DNA of 40,846 bases from an uncultured Nostocoides sp. (GTDB taxonomy: Bacteria; Actinomycetota; Actinomycetes; Actinomycetales; Dermatophilaceae). Location: NCBI GenBank assembly GCA_937907685.1, contig CALCXF010000118.1, forward strand, positions 1 through 40,846, in the 5' to 3' direction. A model generated the notes under the pieces. That model saw only the letters and a list, made by a program, of their open reading frames with translations, had not been told where the DNA came from and did not search any database. The translations under genes and the position numbers were made by a program. Shown piece by piece: positions 32,146 through 39,975 of this stretch. The number at the start of each line of letters is the position of its first letter. Positions within the stretch are counted from its first letter, which is position 1.

Positions 32146-32239
32146 GGCAGGCGACCCGGGCGGCAGGGGCATCGGGGCGGCGCATTCCGGCGCCAGGAAC
32201 ACGTCGACGGAAGAGATTGTCTTGGGCTGGCCTCGTCGG

Positions 32240-33715
32240 ATGCGCGCAGCGGCTCGCTCGGCCGCGGTGGTCGCAGCAGTCGCCGTCGTGGCGTCGACGT
32301 CCGCTCTGGCGGAGGAGACACCCACTCCCACGAGCCCTCCGGACTCCTCGACCTCGGACCCCACGCCGACGACGACGACGCCCGACCCCACGACGACGAC
32401 GCCCGACCCCACGACGACGCCGCCCGACCCCACGACGCCGCCGGACTCGACGACGCCCCCGCCCACGTCCCCGATCCCGACGAGTCCCACGTCCACACCG
32501 CTGCCCACGACCGTGTTCCCGGCGCCGGAGGCGCCGATCTGGCGACCGCCACGGCCGCTCCCTGCACCCGACGAGGAGCCGCCGGACCACTTCGAGCCGC
32601 TGACCGGGTCGTTCCTCGCGCTGCAGATCGCGGAGGCGGACCGGATCACCGCCGCCCTCAACGCGAGTACCTCGAAGGTCGCCGTGGCGACCCGCGAGAT
32701 GGACGCACTGGCTGACAAGTCGAACGCCCTCCTCGAGTCGCTCGACGCCGCACGGGAGGCCGAGCGCGCGGCGTCGGAGGAGGCACAGCGGGCCCGCGCG
32801 GAGCTCGTCACCCTCGACGCCCGGCTGGAGGCGGCGCGGGCCGTCGTGCGTGAGTGGGTCTTCCTCGTGTACTCCGGTGGCGGCGGCAGCTCCGACGTCG
32901 GCTACATGCTCGACGCCATGGCGGCCGAGCCGCAGGACGTCGGGGACCCGCTCGGCGACCTCTCCTACCTCACCGAGCAGCGCACGAGGGCCTTGCAGGA
33001 CATCCGGATCCTCACCGCCGAGCAGGTGCGCCTGGCCGCCGTCGCCGACAGTGCCAAGGCGGAGGCGGTCGCGGCGACGAGGACCATCTCGAGCGACAGC
33101 AGCGCGCTCCAGAAGGTCCTCTCCGAGCAGCGTGCCCGGGTCGGGGAGCTCCGCACGCTCCAGATCGCGGAGGTGGAGCGGGCCGGGCCCGTCGCCAGCA
33201 TCCTCGTGGGCGCTCGGACGCCGAAGGCCCGCGCGGCGGCCGCACGCCTGCGCGACGCGCTGACGGCGGCCTCCGTGGACGTGTCGGCGATCGGCAAGCC
33301 GTGCACCGACGACATGAACACCTACCCCAACGGCTTGTTCCCGCCGAGTGCCCTCTGCCCGCTGTGGGGTGCCCCCGGCGAGAGGCTGGCCCCGGGTGCC
33401 GCCGCCGCGTTCAACGCGCTGAGCAAGGCGTATGCCGCCCAGACCGGCATCCCGCTGTGCGTCACCGACTCCTACCGGTCGCTCTCGGAGCAGATCTCGG
33501 TGAAGGTCTCACACGGCAGCTTCGCCGCCACCCCCGGAACCAGCCGGCATGGACTCGGGCGCGCGCTGGACCTCTGCGGCGGGGTCCAGGACTTCAGCTC
33601 CCCCGCCCACCGCTGGATGAAGCAGAACGGCCCGCTCTACGGCTGGTTCCATCCTTCCTGGGCGGCCGCCGGTGGGTCGCTGCCGGAGCCGTGGCACTTC
33701 GAGTACGCCGGCTGA
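32240..33715 (+). CDS. Secreted M15-family D-Ala-D-Ala carboxypeptidase (VanY-type) with coiled coil
   Basis: A 491-residue exported protein. Signal peptide: MRAAARSAAVVAAVAVVAST with likely cleavage after ALA (about residue 24). A Thr/Pro-rich low-complexity linker (about 27-95) is followed by a long coiled coil (about 125-300, ADRITAALNASTSKVAVA onwards), then the VanY catalytic domain (about 380-490): CVTDSYRSLSEQ, the zinc ligands His and Asp in SRHGLGRALDLC and the Glu and His in EPWHFEY. It trims peptidoglycan stem peptides outside the cell. ATG 32240 is chosen because the upstream GTG 32144 overlaps the -10 and the signal peptide begins at 32240. The coiled coil resembles NlpC/P60 partners such as RipA. 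Confidence 0.85.
   Translation: MRAAARSAAVVAAVAVVASTSALAEETPTPTSPPDSSTSDPTPTTTTPDPTTTTPDPTTTPPDPTTPPDSTTPPPTSPIPTSPTSTPLPTTVFPAPEAPIWRPPRPLPAPDEEPPDHFEPLTGSFLALQIAEADRITAALNASTSKVAVATREMDALADKSNALLESLDAAREAERAASEEAQRARAELVTLDARLEAARAVVREWVFLVYSGGGGSSDVGYMLDAMAAEPQDVGDPLGDLSYLTEQRTRALQDIRILTAEQVRLAAVADSAKAEAVAATRTISSDSSALQKVLSEQRARVGELRTLQIAEVERAGPVASILVGARTPKARAAAARLRDALTAASVDVSAIGKPCTDDMNTYPNGLFPPSALCPLWGAPGERLAPGAAAAFNALSKAYAAQTGIPLCVTDSYRSLSEQISVKVSHGSFAATPGTSRHGLGRALDLCGGVQDFSSPAHRWMKQNGPLYGWFHPSWAAAGGSLPEPWHFEYAG
32357..32440 (+). repeat. 21-bp-period repeats encoding PDPTTTT
   Basis: About three imperfect copies of a 21-base unit starting CCCGACCCC at 32381, 32402 and 32423, preceded by a partial copy. 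They encode the wall-spanning Thr/Pro linker of the carboxypeptidase and are probably length-variable between strains. Confidence 0.75.
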
Positions 33716-33782
33716 ACCAACCTGCCGAGTCTGCGCCACCCGGGTGGCCGCCCGCCATCGCGGATACCCAGAGGTCCGACGA

Positions 33783-35144
33783 TCAGTGGATGACGTGGTG
33801 GTGGTGCTCCTGGACCGGGAGCAGGACCACGAACCCGGCGGCGAGGATGAGGACGATGCCGAGGATCCCCCAGTACTGGGTGTTCTCCTCCCCCGTGACC
33901 GCCTCGCCGAGGACGATGAACGCACCGAAGGCGGCGGGGGCCAGGAACGAGACGACGCGCCCGGTGGTCGCGTAGAGGCCGAAGATCTCCCCGTTGCGGC
34001 CCACCGGGATCAGTCGGGCGAGGAAGCTCCGCGAGGCCGCCTGCGCCGGCCCGACGAACACCGCCATGAGGAGGCCGAGGACCCAGAACACCCTTGTGCC
34101 CCCGTCGTGCAGCAGGAAGATCAGGACACCGAGGACGACGAGGGACCCCAGGGAGATGAGGATGACCTTCTTCGGACCGATCCGGTCGTCGAGCAGGCCG
34201 AACCCCATCGTCGCGAACCCGGCGGCGATGTTCGCCGCCGCCCCGAAGACGATGACGTCGCCGGCCGACAGCCCGAAGGTCCCGGCAGCGAGGACGGCCC
34301 CGAAGGCGAACACCCCGGCGAGCCCGTCCCGGAACAGCGCCGAGGCGAGGAGGAAGTACGCCGTCTGCCGTGAGGTTCTCCAGAGCCGCTGGACGGCGCG
34401 CCAGACCAGACGGTAGGAGTCGACGACCCCCACGCGAGGGGTCGGGGGACGCTCGTGGTCGCGCAGGACGAGGAACGCGGGGATCGTGAAGAGAAGGATC
34501 CAGAGACCACAGATGAGCATGGAGACGCGGATGTCCATCCCGTCCGCGTCGGTGACGCCGAAGAGCCCGACGTCCGGCTGGATGAGCAGGAAGTAGAGCA
34601 GGAGCAGGACGAGGATGCCCCCGAGGTAGCCCATCCCCCAGCCGAAGCCCGACACCCGACCAACCGTCTTCTCGGTGGCCACCTGGTCGATGGTGGCGTT
34701 GTAGTTGACTCCGGCGATCTCCGAGACGACGGAGCCGACGGCGAGCAGACCGAGACCGACCCAGAGGAACGCCGGGTCCGGGCGAACGACGAAGAGGGCC
34801 GCGGAGAGCCCCGCGAGCAGCCAGGTCTGCCGCCGCAGGTGGCGCACGGTGCGGCCCGAACGGTCGGAGTTCTGTCCCAGGACGGGGGCGAGGAGCGCCA
34901 CGAAGAGCCCTGCGACGGCGGTCGAGACGGCGAGCGCCGTCGACGTCGCGTTGGTCGCCCCGAAGCTCTCGCTCGTGATGTAGACCGAGAAGACGAAGGT
35001 CGTGATCACGGTGTTGAACGGCTGCGCCCCCCAGTCCCACATCCCCCAGGCGACGGCCTTCCGCCACGGGGCGCGCGGGGCGACGTCGAGGGCCGTCGGG
35101 CCTGCGGCGTCGGCGGCATCGGCCGGAGCCGCGGGAGTGGTCAC
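33783..35144 (-). CDS. MFS transporter, UMF1/Atg22-type
   Basis: A 453-residue transporter with about 12 hydrophobic helices. The family start is WRKAVAWGMWDWGAQPFNTV (about residues 25-44), then ALLAPVLGQNSDRSGR (loop motif) and IAGVNYNATIDQVATEKTVG, with GFGWGMGYLGG typical of UMF1 members. The C-terminus is His-rich (QEHHHHVIH). Substrates of bacterial members are unknown; the yeast relative Atg22 exports amino acids from the vacuole. GTG 35144 is seven bases after a TAGCGT hexamer, so the mRNA is probably leaderless. The frame open upstream to 35279 is not needed. Confidence 0.85.
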   Translation of the reverse strand: MTTPAAPADAADAAGPTALDVAPRAPWRKAVAWGMWDWGAQPFNTVITTFVFSVYITSESFGATNATSTALAVSTAVAGLFVALLAPVLGQNSDRSGRTVRHLRRQTWLLAGLSAALFVVRPDPAFLWVGLGLLAVGSVVSEIAGVNYNATIDQVATEKTVGRVSGFGWGMGYLGGILVLLLLYFLLIQPDVGLFGVTDADGMDIRVSMLICGLWILLFTIPAFLVLRDHERPPTPRVGVVDSYRLVWRAVQRLWRTSRQTAYFLLASALFRDGLAGVFAFGAVLAAGTFGLSAGDVIVFGAAANIAAGFATMGFGLLDDRIGPKKVILISLGSLVVLGVLIFLLHDGGTRVFWVLGLLMAVFVGPAQAASRSFLARLIPVGRNGEIFGLYATTGRVVSFLAPAAFGAFIVLGEAVTGEENTQYWGILGIVLILAAGFVVLLPVQEHHHHVIH

Positions 35145-35151
35145 GCGCCAG

Positions 35152-35157
35152 ACGCTA
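35152..35157 (-). promoter_or_regulatory. Candidate -10 hexamer (TAGCGT), leaderless
   Basis: On the minus strand TAGCGT ends seven bases before GTG 35144 of the UMF1-type gene. Confidence 0.45.
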
Positions 35158-35280
35158 GCGACGTCCGGCCCGGTTGGGAACGCGCGACGCGCGAAATGAG
35201 CGCCGGTACTCAGAGGCCCGGCGCCGCGCGTGAGGTCGGCGATCGGCGGCTGTTCACCCCTGCTGTGGGTACGACCCATC

Positions 35281-35296
35281 TGTGAGGCCTCTCACA
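35281..35296. promoter_or_regulatory. Inverted repeat TGTGAG-4-CTCACA in the rbpA upstream region
   Basis: A 6-bp perfect inverted repeat around GCCT, 30 bases before the SigR-type -35. It may be an operator or a weak hairpin. Just after it, CTTCGACA occurs twice about 12 bases apart (around 35303-35322). Confidence 0.45.
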
Positions 35297-35325
35297 ACGA
35301 ACCTTCGACAAGGCCTTCGACAGGC

Positions 35326-35351
35326 GGAACAACCCCCTCCGCCCCGTCGTT
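35326..35351 (+). promoter_or_regulatory. SigR/SigH-type promoter GGAAC-18-GTT for rbpA
   Basis: GGAAC (35326-35330), an 18-base spacer and GTT (35349-35351) match the consensus for the thiol-oxidative-stress sigma factors SigR (Streptomyces) and SigH (mycobacteria). It leaves a leader of roughly 55 bases. rbpA is a known SigR target in Streptomyces coelicolor, which supports the call. Confidence 0.65.
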
Positions 35352-35415
35352 GGACGCGTCAGACCCGGTTGGTGCCGACCTGCCGTCCGGGACACCACAG
35401 ACTCGGGAGTAACCC

Positions 35416-35778
35416 ATGGCAGAACGCAGCCTACGAGGCAGCCGACTCGGCGCCCTGAGCATGGAGACCGACCAGAACGTCGTCCCCTCCGAGCGCCGCA
35501 TCACGACCTACCTGTGCCCGAACGGCCACACCATCGAGCTCCCCTTCTCGGTCGAGGCCGACGTGCCGCCCACGTGGGAGTGCCGCTGCGGCGCCGAGGC
35601 CAAGCTCCAGGGTGAGGGCCCCGAGCCGGACGCCAAGCCGGTCAAGCACGTGCGCACGCACTGGGACATGTTGCTCGAGCGCCGCTCCATCCCTGAGCTC
35701 GAGGAGCTCCTCGAGGAACGGCTGACCCTCCTGCGTGAGTCACGTGGCGAGCGGCCGCGAAAGCGCAAGTCAGCCTGA
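35416..35778 (+). CDS. rbpA: RNA polymerase-binding protein RbpA
   Basis: A 120-residue actinobacterial transcription factor that binds RNA polymerase and the principal sigma factor and helps form open complexes. Visible: N-terminal tail MAERSLRGSRLGALSMETD, basic-linker-flanking zinc-type residues in YLCPNGHTIELPF and WECRCGAEA (Cys34, His38, Cys56, Cys58), and the sigma-interaction domain HVRTHWDMLLERRSIPELEE. Length is normal. ATG 35416 has GGGAG six bases upstream. It lies next to fxsA and ppm1 as in Rv2050-Rv2053c. The basic tail GERPRKRKSA closes the protein. Confidence 0.95.
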   Translation: MAERSLRGSRLGALSMETDQNVVPSERRITTYLCPNGHTIELPFSVEADVPPTWECRCGAEAKLQGEGPEPDAKPVKHVRTHWDMLLERRSIPELEELLEERLTLLRESRGERPRKRKSA

Positions 35779-35790
35779 GACCGCACCACC

Positions 35791-35825
35791 GGATGCCGGG
35801 TGCCCCATGCGGGCACGCGGCATCC
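35791..35825. terminator. Bidirectional terminator between rbpA and fxsA
   Basis: A 15-bp inverted repeat with one mismatch (35791-35805 with 35811-35825, loop CATGC) begins 13 bases after the rbpA stop and lies downstream of the convergent fxsA. The stem core is GGGTGCCC-like and GC-rich. It is well placed to end both transcripts. Confidence 0.75.
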
Positions 35826-35870
35826 CGCATGTCCGAGAGCTGTCGCGCCTCCCCCGGCTCGGGTGCCCGC

Positions 35871-36452
35871 TCACGAGTCGTCGCGGTCGACGACCTCGCC
35901 CGGGATGACGTCCGGTCCACCGCCGCGGCCGGACGTCGTCGAGCTGCCCCAAGGGGTCCCCGACGTCGGGTCCCCGGAGGTCGGGCCCCCGGTGGCGCGC
36001 CCGCCCGTCCCGGCTGCCGGCCACTCCCCCATCGGCCCCAGCAGGCGGCGGGCGACGGCGGCCTCGAGCCAGGCTCGAGTGACGGGTCGCGTCAGCGGCA
36101 GGATGAAGAAGAACCCGACGATGTCGGTGACGAAGCCGGGCGTCAGCAGCAGCGTGCCGCCGATGAGCACGAGGGCGGCATCGGCCAGCTGACGGCTCGG
36201 CATCCGACCGCTGCGCAGCGCCGTGCGCAGGGCCTCCCAGGTGCGTGACCCCTCCCGGCGGACGATCCAGGCCCCCAGCGCGGACTCGAGGAGCAGCAGG
36301 AGGAGGGTCTGCCAGCCCCCGATGACCCGTCCCACCGCGATGATCGCCGCGATCTCGATGATCGGGACGACGAGGAGGGCGAGGAAGACCCAGCGCAGCA
36401 CGGCCGGACGACGCCTCCGGGACTCGTACGGGGTGGCCCCGGTTCGGCTCAC
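35871..36452 (-). CDS. fxsA: FxsA family membrane protein
   Basis: A 193-residue membrane protein. The FxsA domain has helices at about residues 19-40 (WVFLALLVVPIIEIAAII) and 45-60, and a third stretch about 90-118 with LADAALVLIGGTLLLTPGFV and TDIVGFFFILP, the family signature. The C-terminal 60 residues are Gly/Ser/Pro-rich and disordered. The E. coli member suppresses phage F exclusion when overproduced; the normal role is unknown. GTG 36452 overlaps the ppm1 stop (GTGA), the same coupling seen in other gene pairs here; GTG 36464 is an alternative. It is the last gene of lnt-ppm1-fxsA. Confidence 0.85.
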   Translation of the reverse strand: MSRTGATPYESRRRRPAVLRWVFLALLVVPIIEIAAIIAVGRVIGGWQTLLLLLLESALGAWIVRREGSRTWEALRTALRSGRMPSRQLADAALVLIGGTLLLTPGFVTDIVGFFFILPLTRPVTRAWLEAAVARRLLGPMGEWPAAGTGGRATGGPTSGDPTSGTPWGSSTTSGRGGGPDVIPGEVVDRDDS

Positions 36453-37234
36453 AGGGAGTGCCACCTCGGCTCACGCGCCGCGGCCACAAGGCCAGACACC
36501 TGGCGTGCGCGGTGTCTGACACCCCAGGAGGTGATGAGCCGCAGTGACTCGACGACGATGTCGCGGCTCATCTTCGAGGTGCCCAGCTCGCGCTCGACGA
36601 AGGTGATCGGCACCTCCACGACCGTGAGGCCTGCCTTGACGGCTCGCCAGGTGAGGTCGGTCTGGAAGCAGTACCCCTGGGAGGCGACGTCGCGCAGACC
36701 CATCGCCGGCAGCGCGTCCGCCCGGTACAGCCGGTAACCCGCGGTGGCGTCGTTGACCGGCATCCCGAGGAGCACCTTGACGTAGATGTTGCCGCCCAGG
36801 GAGAGGGCCTTGCGGTGCAGGGGCCAGTTGACGACCGACCCGCCACGCACCCAACGTGAGCCGATGACGACGTCCGCGTCCGCCGCCGCTCGCAGGAGGT
36901 CCGGAAGGTGCTCGGGCCGGTGCGAACCGTCCGCGTCCATCTCCACGAGGGCGTCGTAGCCCTCCGCGAGCGCCCAGCGGAAGCCGGCGAGGTAGGCCGC
37001 GCCCAGCCCTTCCTTCCCGGCGCGGTGGAGGACGTGCACCTGTGCGTCGCCAGCCGCGAGGGCGTCCGCAACGGCTCCGGTTCCGTCCGGTGAGTTGTCG
37101 TCCAGGACGACCACGTCCGCGGAGGGGACGACCTCTCGCAGCCGTCGCACCACCTCCGGCAGCGTCTCCCGCTCGTTGTACGTCGGGATGAGGACGGCGA
37201 CGCGCCGCAGGGGCGGTCGAGCGGTCTCAGGCAA
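36449..37234 (-). CDS. ppm1: Polyprenol monophosphomannose synthase (GT2, Ppm1 catalytic domain)
   Basis: A 261-residue family 2 glycosyltransferase of the dolichyl-phosphate-mannose synthase type, which makes polyprenyl-phosphate mannose for protein and lipid mannosylation. Motifs: VAVLIPTYNERETLPEVV (about residues 11-28), VVLDDNSPDGT (about 40-50), DALVEMDADGSHRPEHL (DxD-type, about 90-105), GSRWVRGG and DATAGYRLYRADAL. TTG 37234 is the only start between the lnt stop and the first motif and overlaps lnt by eight bases. In M. tuberculosis this domain is fused to Lnt (Rv2051c); here, as in M. smegmatis, they are separate proteins. Confidence 0.88.
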   Translation of the reverse strand: MPETARPPLRRVAVLIPTYNERETLPEVVRRLREVVPSADVVVLDDNSPDGTGAVADALAAGDAQVHVLHRAGKEGLGAAYLAGFRWALAEGYDALVEMDADGSHRPEHLPDLLRAAADADVVIGSRWVRGGSVVNWPLHRKALSLGGNIYVKVLLGMPVNDATAGYRLYRADALPAMGLRDVASQGYCFQTDLTWRAVKAGLTVVEVPITFVERELGTSKMSRDIVVESLRLITSWGVRHRARQVSGLVAAAREPRWHSL

Positions 37235-38795
37235 CGGGGTGGTCCTCGCGGGCTCGGGCGATGGGTTCGAGAACCCTAACGCGCCGCGAGGACCGGCTGC
37301 TCCCGAGCACGAGGACGAGGAGCGCCGTGGCGGCCAGCCACTCCGGGGCCCCACCGACCCGGTCCGCCGGGGTCAGCTCGCTGCGCACGACGGGGCGCCC
37401 GAGCCCCTGGTCCGCCGTGAACAGCCCGGTCTTGCCGCTGACCGCGCCGTCCGGGCCGACGAAGCCCGAGACCCCCACCGTGGACACGTGCACGACGGAG
37501 CGGCCGTGCTCGATCGCCCGGATCCGCGAGATGGCGAACTGCTGCTCCGACTCCGCCGTGTAGCCGAAGGTGGCGTTGTTGGTCTGGACGAGCAGGAGGC
37601 TCTCCTCCCCGCCGGCCGCGAGCACGGCATCGCGCATGAGGCCGTCGTAGGCGACCTCGAAGCAGATCGTCGGCAGCACCAGGTAGTCGCCTGCCGCGGC
37701 CGGGACGTCGAAGACGCCGACCTCCTCCCCCGGGACGAAGTTCCCGGCCAGGTCGGCGGCGGCGCTGAACACCCGGAAGAACTCCCGGTTCGGGATGTAC
37801 TCGGCGAAGGGCACGGGGTGCAGCTTGGTGTAGCGCTGGGGCTCGGCCCCTCCGGGAAGGTAGAAGAGCGAGACGTTGGAGCTGGCGCCGACGGGTTCGG
37901 CGAGGACGGCGCCGACGACGAGCGGGACGCCGACGGCTTCCTGCGCCCGCTGGATCTGCTCCGCGGCGTCGGCGTTGCGGAACGGGTCGATGTCGGAGCT
38001 GTTCTCCGGCCACACGACGAGGCTCAGGTCCTCCGGGGCCCGACGCGCCAGCCCTTGGGTGCCGCGGACATGGTTGTCGAGGACGGCCCGGCGCTCCGCG
38101 TTGAAGTCCAGGCCAGCCTGTGGGACGTTCCCCTGGACGAAACCGACCGCCACCTCCCGGCCGTCGGTGGGCAGGGGCACCAGCCCTCCGGCCCACGGCG
38201 CGACCGCGAGGACGACGCCGGTCACCACCACACCGCGTCGCCCCTCCCACAGCCCGTATGCCGCCGCGAGCAACCCCGTCCCCACCACTGCCACGGCGAG
38301 GGTCACCCCGGGGGCTCCCAGCCACCGGGCCAGCGGCGCCAACGGGCTGTCCGCCTGGCTGAAGGCGAGCCGCGCCCACGGAAAGCCGCCGTACGGCGTG
38401 GAGCCCCGGGCCCACTCCTGCACCACCCACCCCAGCGGGACCAGCGCCACGGCGGCACCGACGTGCCCGTTTCCCACGAGCCGCCTGCCGGCATACCCCA
38501 CGACGGCCGACATGAGGGCGACGTAGGACGCCTCCAGCGTCGCCAGGGCGAACCACGGCACGGCACCGACGTAGACGCCGGACCACGACAGGACGGGCAC
38601 GAAGAATGCCCAGCCCGCGAGCAGCCCGAGCCCGAACCCACGAGCCGCACCCGCGGTCAGCGTGGCGGCGCCGAGGAGGGCCACCCCCACGGGGGCGAGC
38701 CACCAGAGGTTCGGCTCCGGAAAGGCCAGCCAGAGGAAGAGGCCGGCGGTGACGGCGGCCGCCGGGCGCGCGGCATACCGGAGCGGGGTGGGCAC
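37227..38795 (-). CDS. lnt: Apolipoprotein N-acyltransferase
   Basis: A 522-residue membrane enzyme that adds the third acyl chain to lipoprotein N-terminal cysteines. An N-terminal bundle of about six hydrophobic helices (residues 10-215) includes the segment YGGFPWARLAFSQ. The nitrilase-fold domain carries the catalytic triad: Glu in LVVWPENSS, Lys in RYTKLHPVPFAEYIP, and Cys in LPTICFEVAYDGL. A final hydrophobic helix lies near 490-510. GTG 38795 follows TACCGT by six bases. It heads the lnt-ppm1-fxsA operon. Complete and apparently functional. Confidence 0.93.
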   Translation of the reverse strand: MPTPLRYAARPAAAVTAGLFLWLAFPEPNLWWLAPVGVALLGAATLTAGAARGFGLGLLAGWAFFVPVLSWSGVYVGAVPWFALATLEASYVALMSAVVGYAGRRLVGNGHVGAAVALVPLGWVVQEWARGSTPYGGFPWARLAFSQADSPLAPLARWLGAPGVTLAVAVVGTGLLAAAYGLWEGRRGVVVTGVVLAVAPWAGGLVPLPTDGREVAVGFVQGNVPQAGLDFNAERRAVLDNHVRGTQGLARRAPEDLSLVVWPENSSDIDPFRNADAAEQIQRAQEAVGVPLVVGAVLAEPVGASSNVSLFYLPGGAEPQRYTKLHPVPFAEYIPNREFFRVFSAAADLAGNFVPGEEVGVFDVPAAAGDYLVLPTICFEVAYDGLMRDAVLAAGGEESLLLVQTNNATFGYTAESEQQFAISRIRAIEHGRSVVHVSTVGVSGFVGPDGAVSGKTGLFTADQGLGRPVVRSELTPADRVGGAPEWLAATALLVLVLGSSRSSRRVRVLEPIARAREDHPVA

Positions 38796-38801
38796 CCGTC
38801 A

Positions 38802-38807
38802 ACGGTA
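38802..38807 (-). promoter_or_regulatory. Candidate -10 hexamer (TACCGT), leaderless
   Basis: On the minus strand TACCGT ends six bases before GTG 38795 of lnt, in the 14-base gap after the kal stop. It allows lnt-ppm1-fxsA to be transcribed separately from the kam genes. Confidence 0.45.
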
Positions 38808-38809
38808 GG

Positions 38810-39202
38810 TCACGCGGGAGGCGGCACCACGACGACCCCTCGAGCCGTCGTCGCCACGACGGGCGGGTCGAGGACGTCGGCGGCGGAGGCTTTCCTGTGG
38901 GGAGCCCCCCGTGCGACGACGCTCACGACGAACTCCATCTCCCGCGACCTTGCCCCGACCCGCACGAGCGTCGCGGAGATCTCGAGCACGTCGCCGGCGC
39001 GAACGGGTGCGCGGAACTGGACGTCCGAGTAGGACGCGAAGAGCCCCTCGTCGCCGTCGGTGCGGATGCACAGGTCGGTGGCCACGTCCCCGAAGGCAGC
39101 GAGGGAGTACGCCCCGTCGACCAGGTTCCCCCCGTAGTGGGCGTGGCTGTAGGGCACGTAGCGTCGATGCGTGAGGGTGAGCCCGACCTCTGCGGCGGTC
39201 AT
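38810..39202 (-). CDS. kal: 3-Aminobutyryl-CoA ammonia-lyase (Kal)
   Basis: A 130-residue hotdog-fold enzyme that removes ammonia from L-3-aminobutyryl-CoA to give crotonyl-CoA in lysine fermentation. It closely follows the Kal pattern: AHYGGNLVDGAYSLAAFGDV, then ATDLCIRTDGDEGLFASYSD, VQFRAPVRAGDVLEI and SREMEFVVSV. The usual HxxxGG-type segment is HYGGN. ATG 39202 overlaps the kamE stop (ATGA), so it is the third gene of kamD-kamE-kal. The remaining pathway genes (kamA, kdd, kce) are not in the window and may lie to the right. Confidence 0.9.
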   Translation of the reverse strand: MTAAEVGLTLTHRRYVPYSHAHYGGNLVDGAYSLAAFGDVATDLCIRTDGDEGLFASYSDVQFRAPVRAGDVLEISATLVRVGARSREMEFVVSVVARGAPHRKASAADVLDPPVVATTARGVVVVPPPA

Positions 39203-39975
39203 CGTTGTGTTCCTCTCGGGTCTGGGTGGGTGCGCGGAGTGACGAGCTCGTGGACGAGGTAGGACGCGACCTCCCCGGGAGTCGTGCCCCGCCCGAAGAC
39301 ACGGTCGACCCCCAGCGCAGCGGCTGACCCCTCCTCGAAGCGGGGGCCCCCGACGACGAGCAGCGGCACCTGTCCTGCAGGGAACGCCTCACGGAAGGCA
39401 GCCGACATGGCGGTGGTGTTGTGGATGTGTGCGTCTCGCTGGGTGACGACCTGCGAGACGAGGACAGCGTCGGCGCGCACCTCCCGCGCCGTGTTGACGA
39501 GCTCGGGGACGAGGACCTGGGCGCCGAGGTTCACCACCGTCATCTCGCGGTGGTACTCCAAGCCCTTCTCCCCGGCGAAGCCCTTGATGTTGAGGATGGC
39601 GTCGATGCCCACGGTGTGGGCGTCCGTGCCGATGCAGGCCCCGACCACGACGAGCTTGCGGCGCAGACGTGCCTTGATCGCGGCGTTGATCTCCTTGGAC
39701 GACAGCAACGGGAACTCGCGCTCGAGGACCTGGACCTCGCGCAGGTCGACGAGGTGCGTCACCGCGCCGTAGACGACGAAGAAGGTGAAGTCCGGGCCCA
39801 TCGCCTTGGCGTGGACGAGCAGGGCCGGCTCCATCCCCATCCTGGCGGCGAGCTGCAGCGCGGCCCCCTCGGCCCGCTTGTCGTGCGGGACCGGCAGGGT
39901 GAAGGAGAGCTGGACCATGCCGTCGCCGGTGGTGTCGCCGTAGGGGCGCACGAGCGGTCCGGTGCTGCCCGTCAC
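39199..39975 (-). CDS. kamE: Lysine 5,6-aminomutase beta subunit
   Basis: A 258-residue subunit of the B12- and PLP-dependent mutase that moves the terminal amino group of beta-lysine or D-lysine from C6 to C5. The cobalamin-binding motif D118-A-H120-T-V-G123 is present, with the lower-ligand His at 120. Lys131 in ILNIKGF lies 11 residues after it, the same spacing as the PLP lysine in the clostridial enzyme. The Rossmann part follows (VLVPELVNTAREVRADAVLV, PLLVVGGPRFEEG). GTG 39975 overlaps the kamD stop (GTGA). Both cofactors' residues are intact, so it should be active. Confidence 0.93.
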   Translation of the reverse strand: MTGSTGPLVRPYGDTTGDGMVQLSFTLPVPHDKRAEGAALQLAARMGMEPALLVHAKAMGPDFTFFVVYGAVTHLVDLREVQVLEREFPLLSSKEINAAIKARLRRKLVVVGACIGTDAHTVGIDAILNIKGFAGEKGLEYHREMTVVNLGAQVLVPELVNTAREVRADAVLVSQVVTQRDAHIHNTTAMSAAFREAFPAGQVPLLVVGGPRFEEGSAAALGVDRVFGRGTTPGEVASYLVHELVTPRTHPDPRGTQR

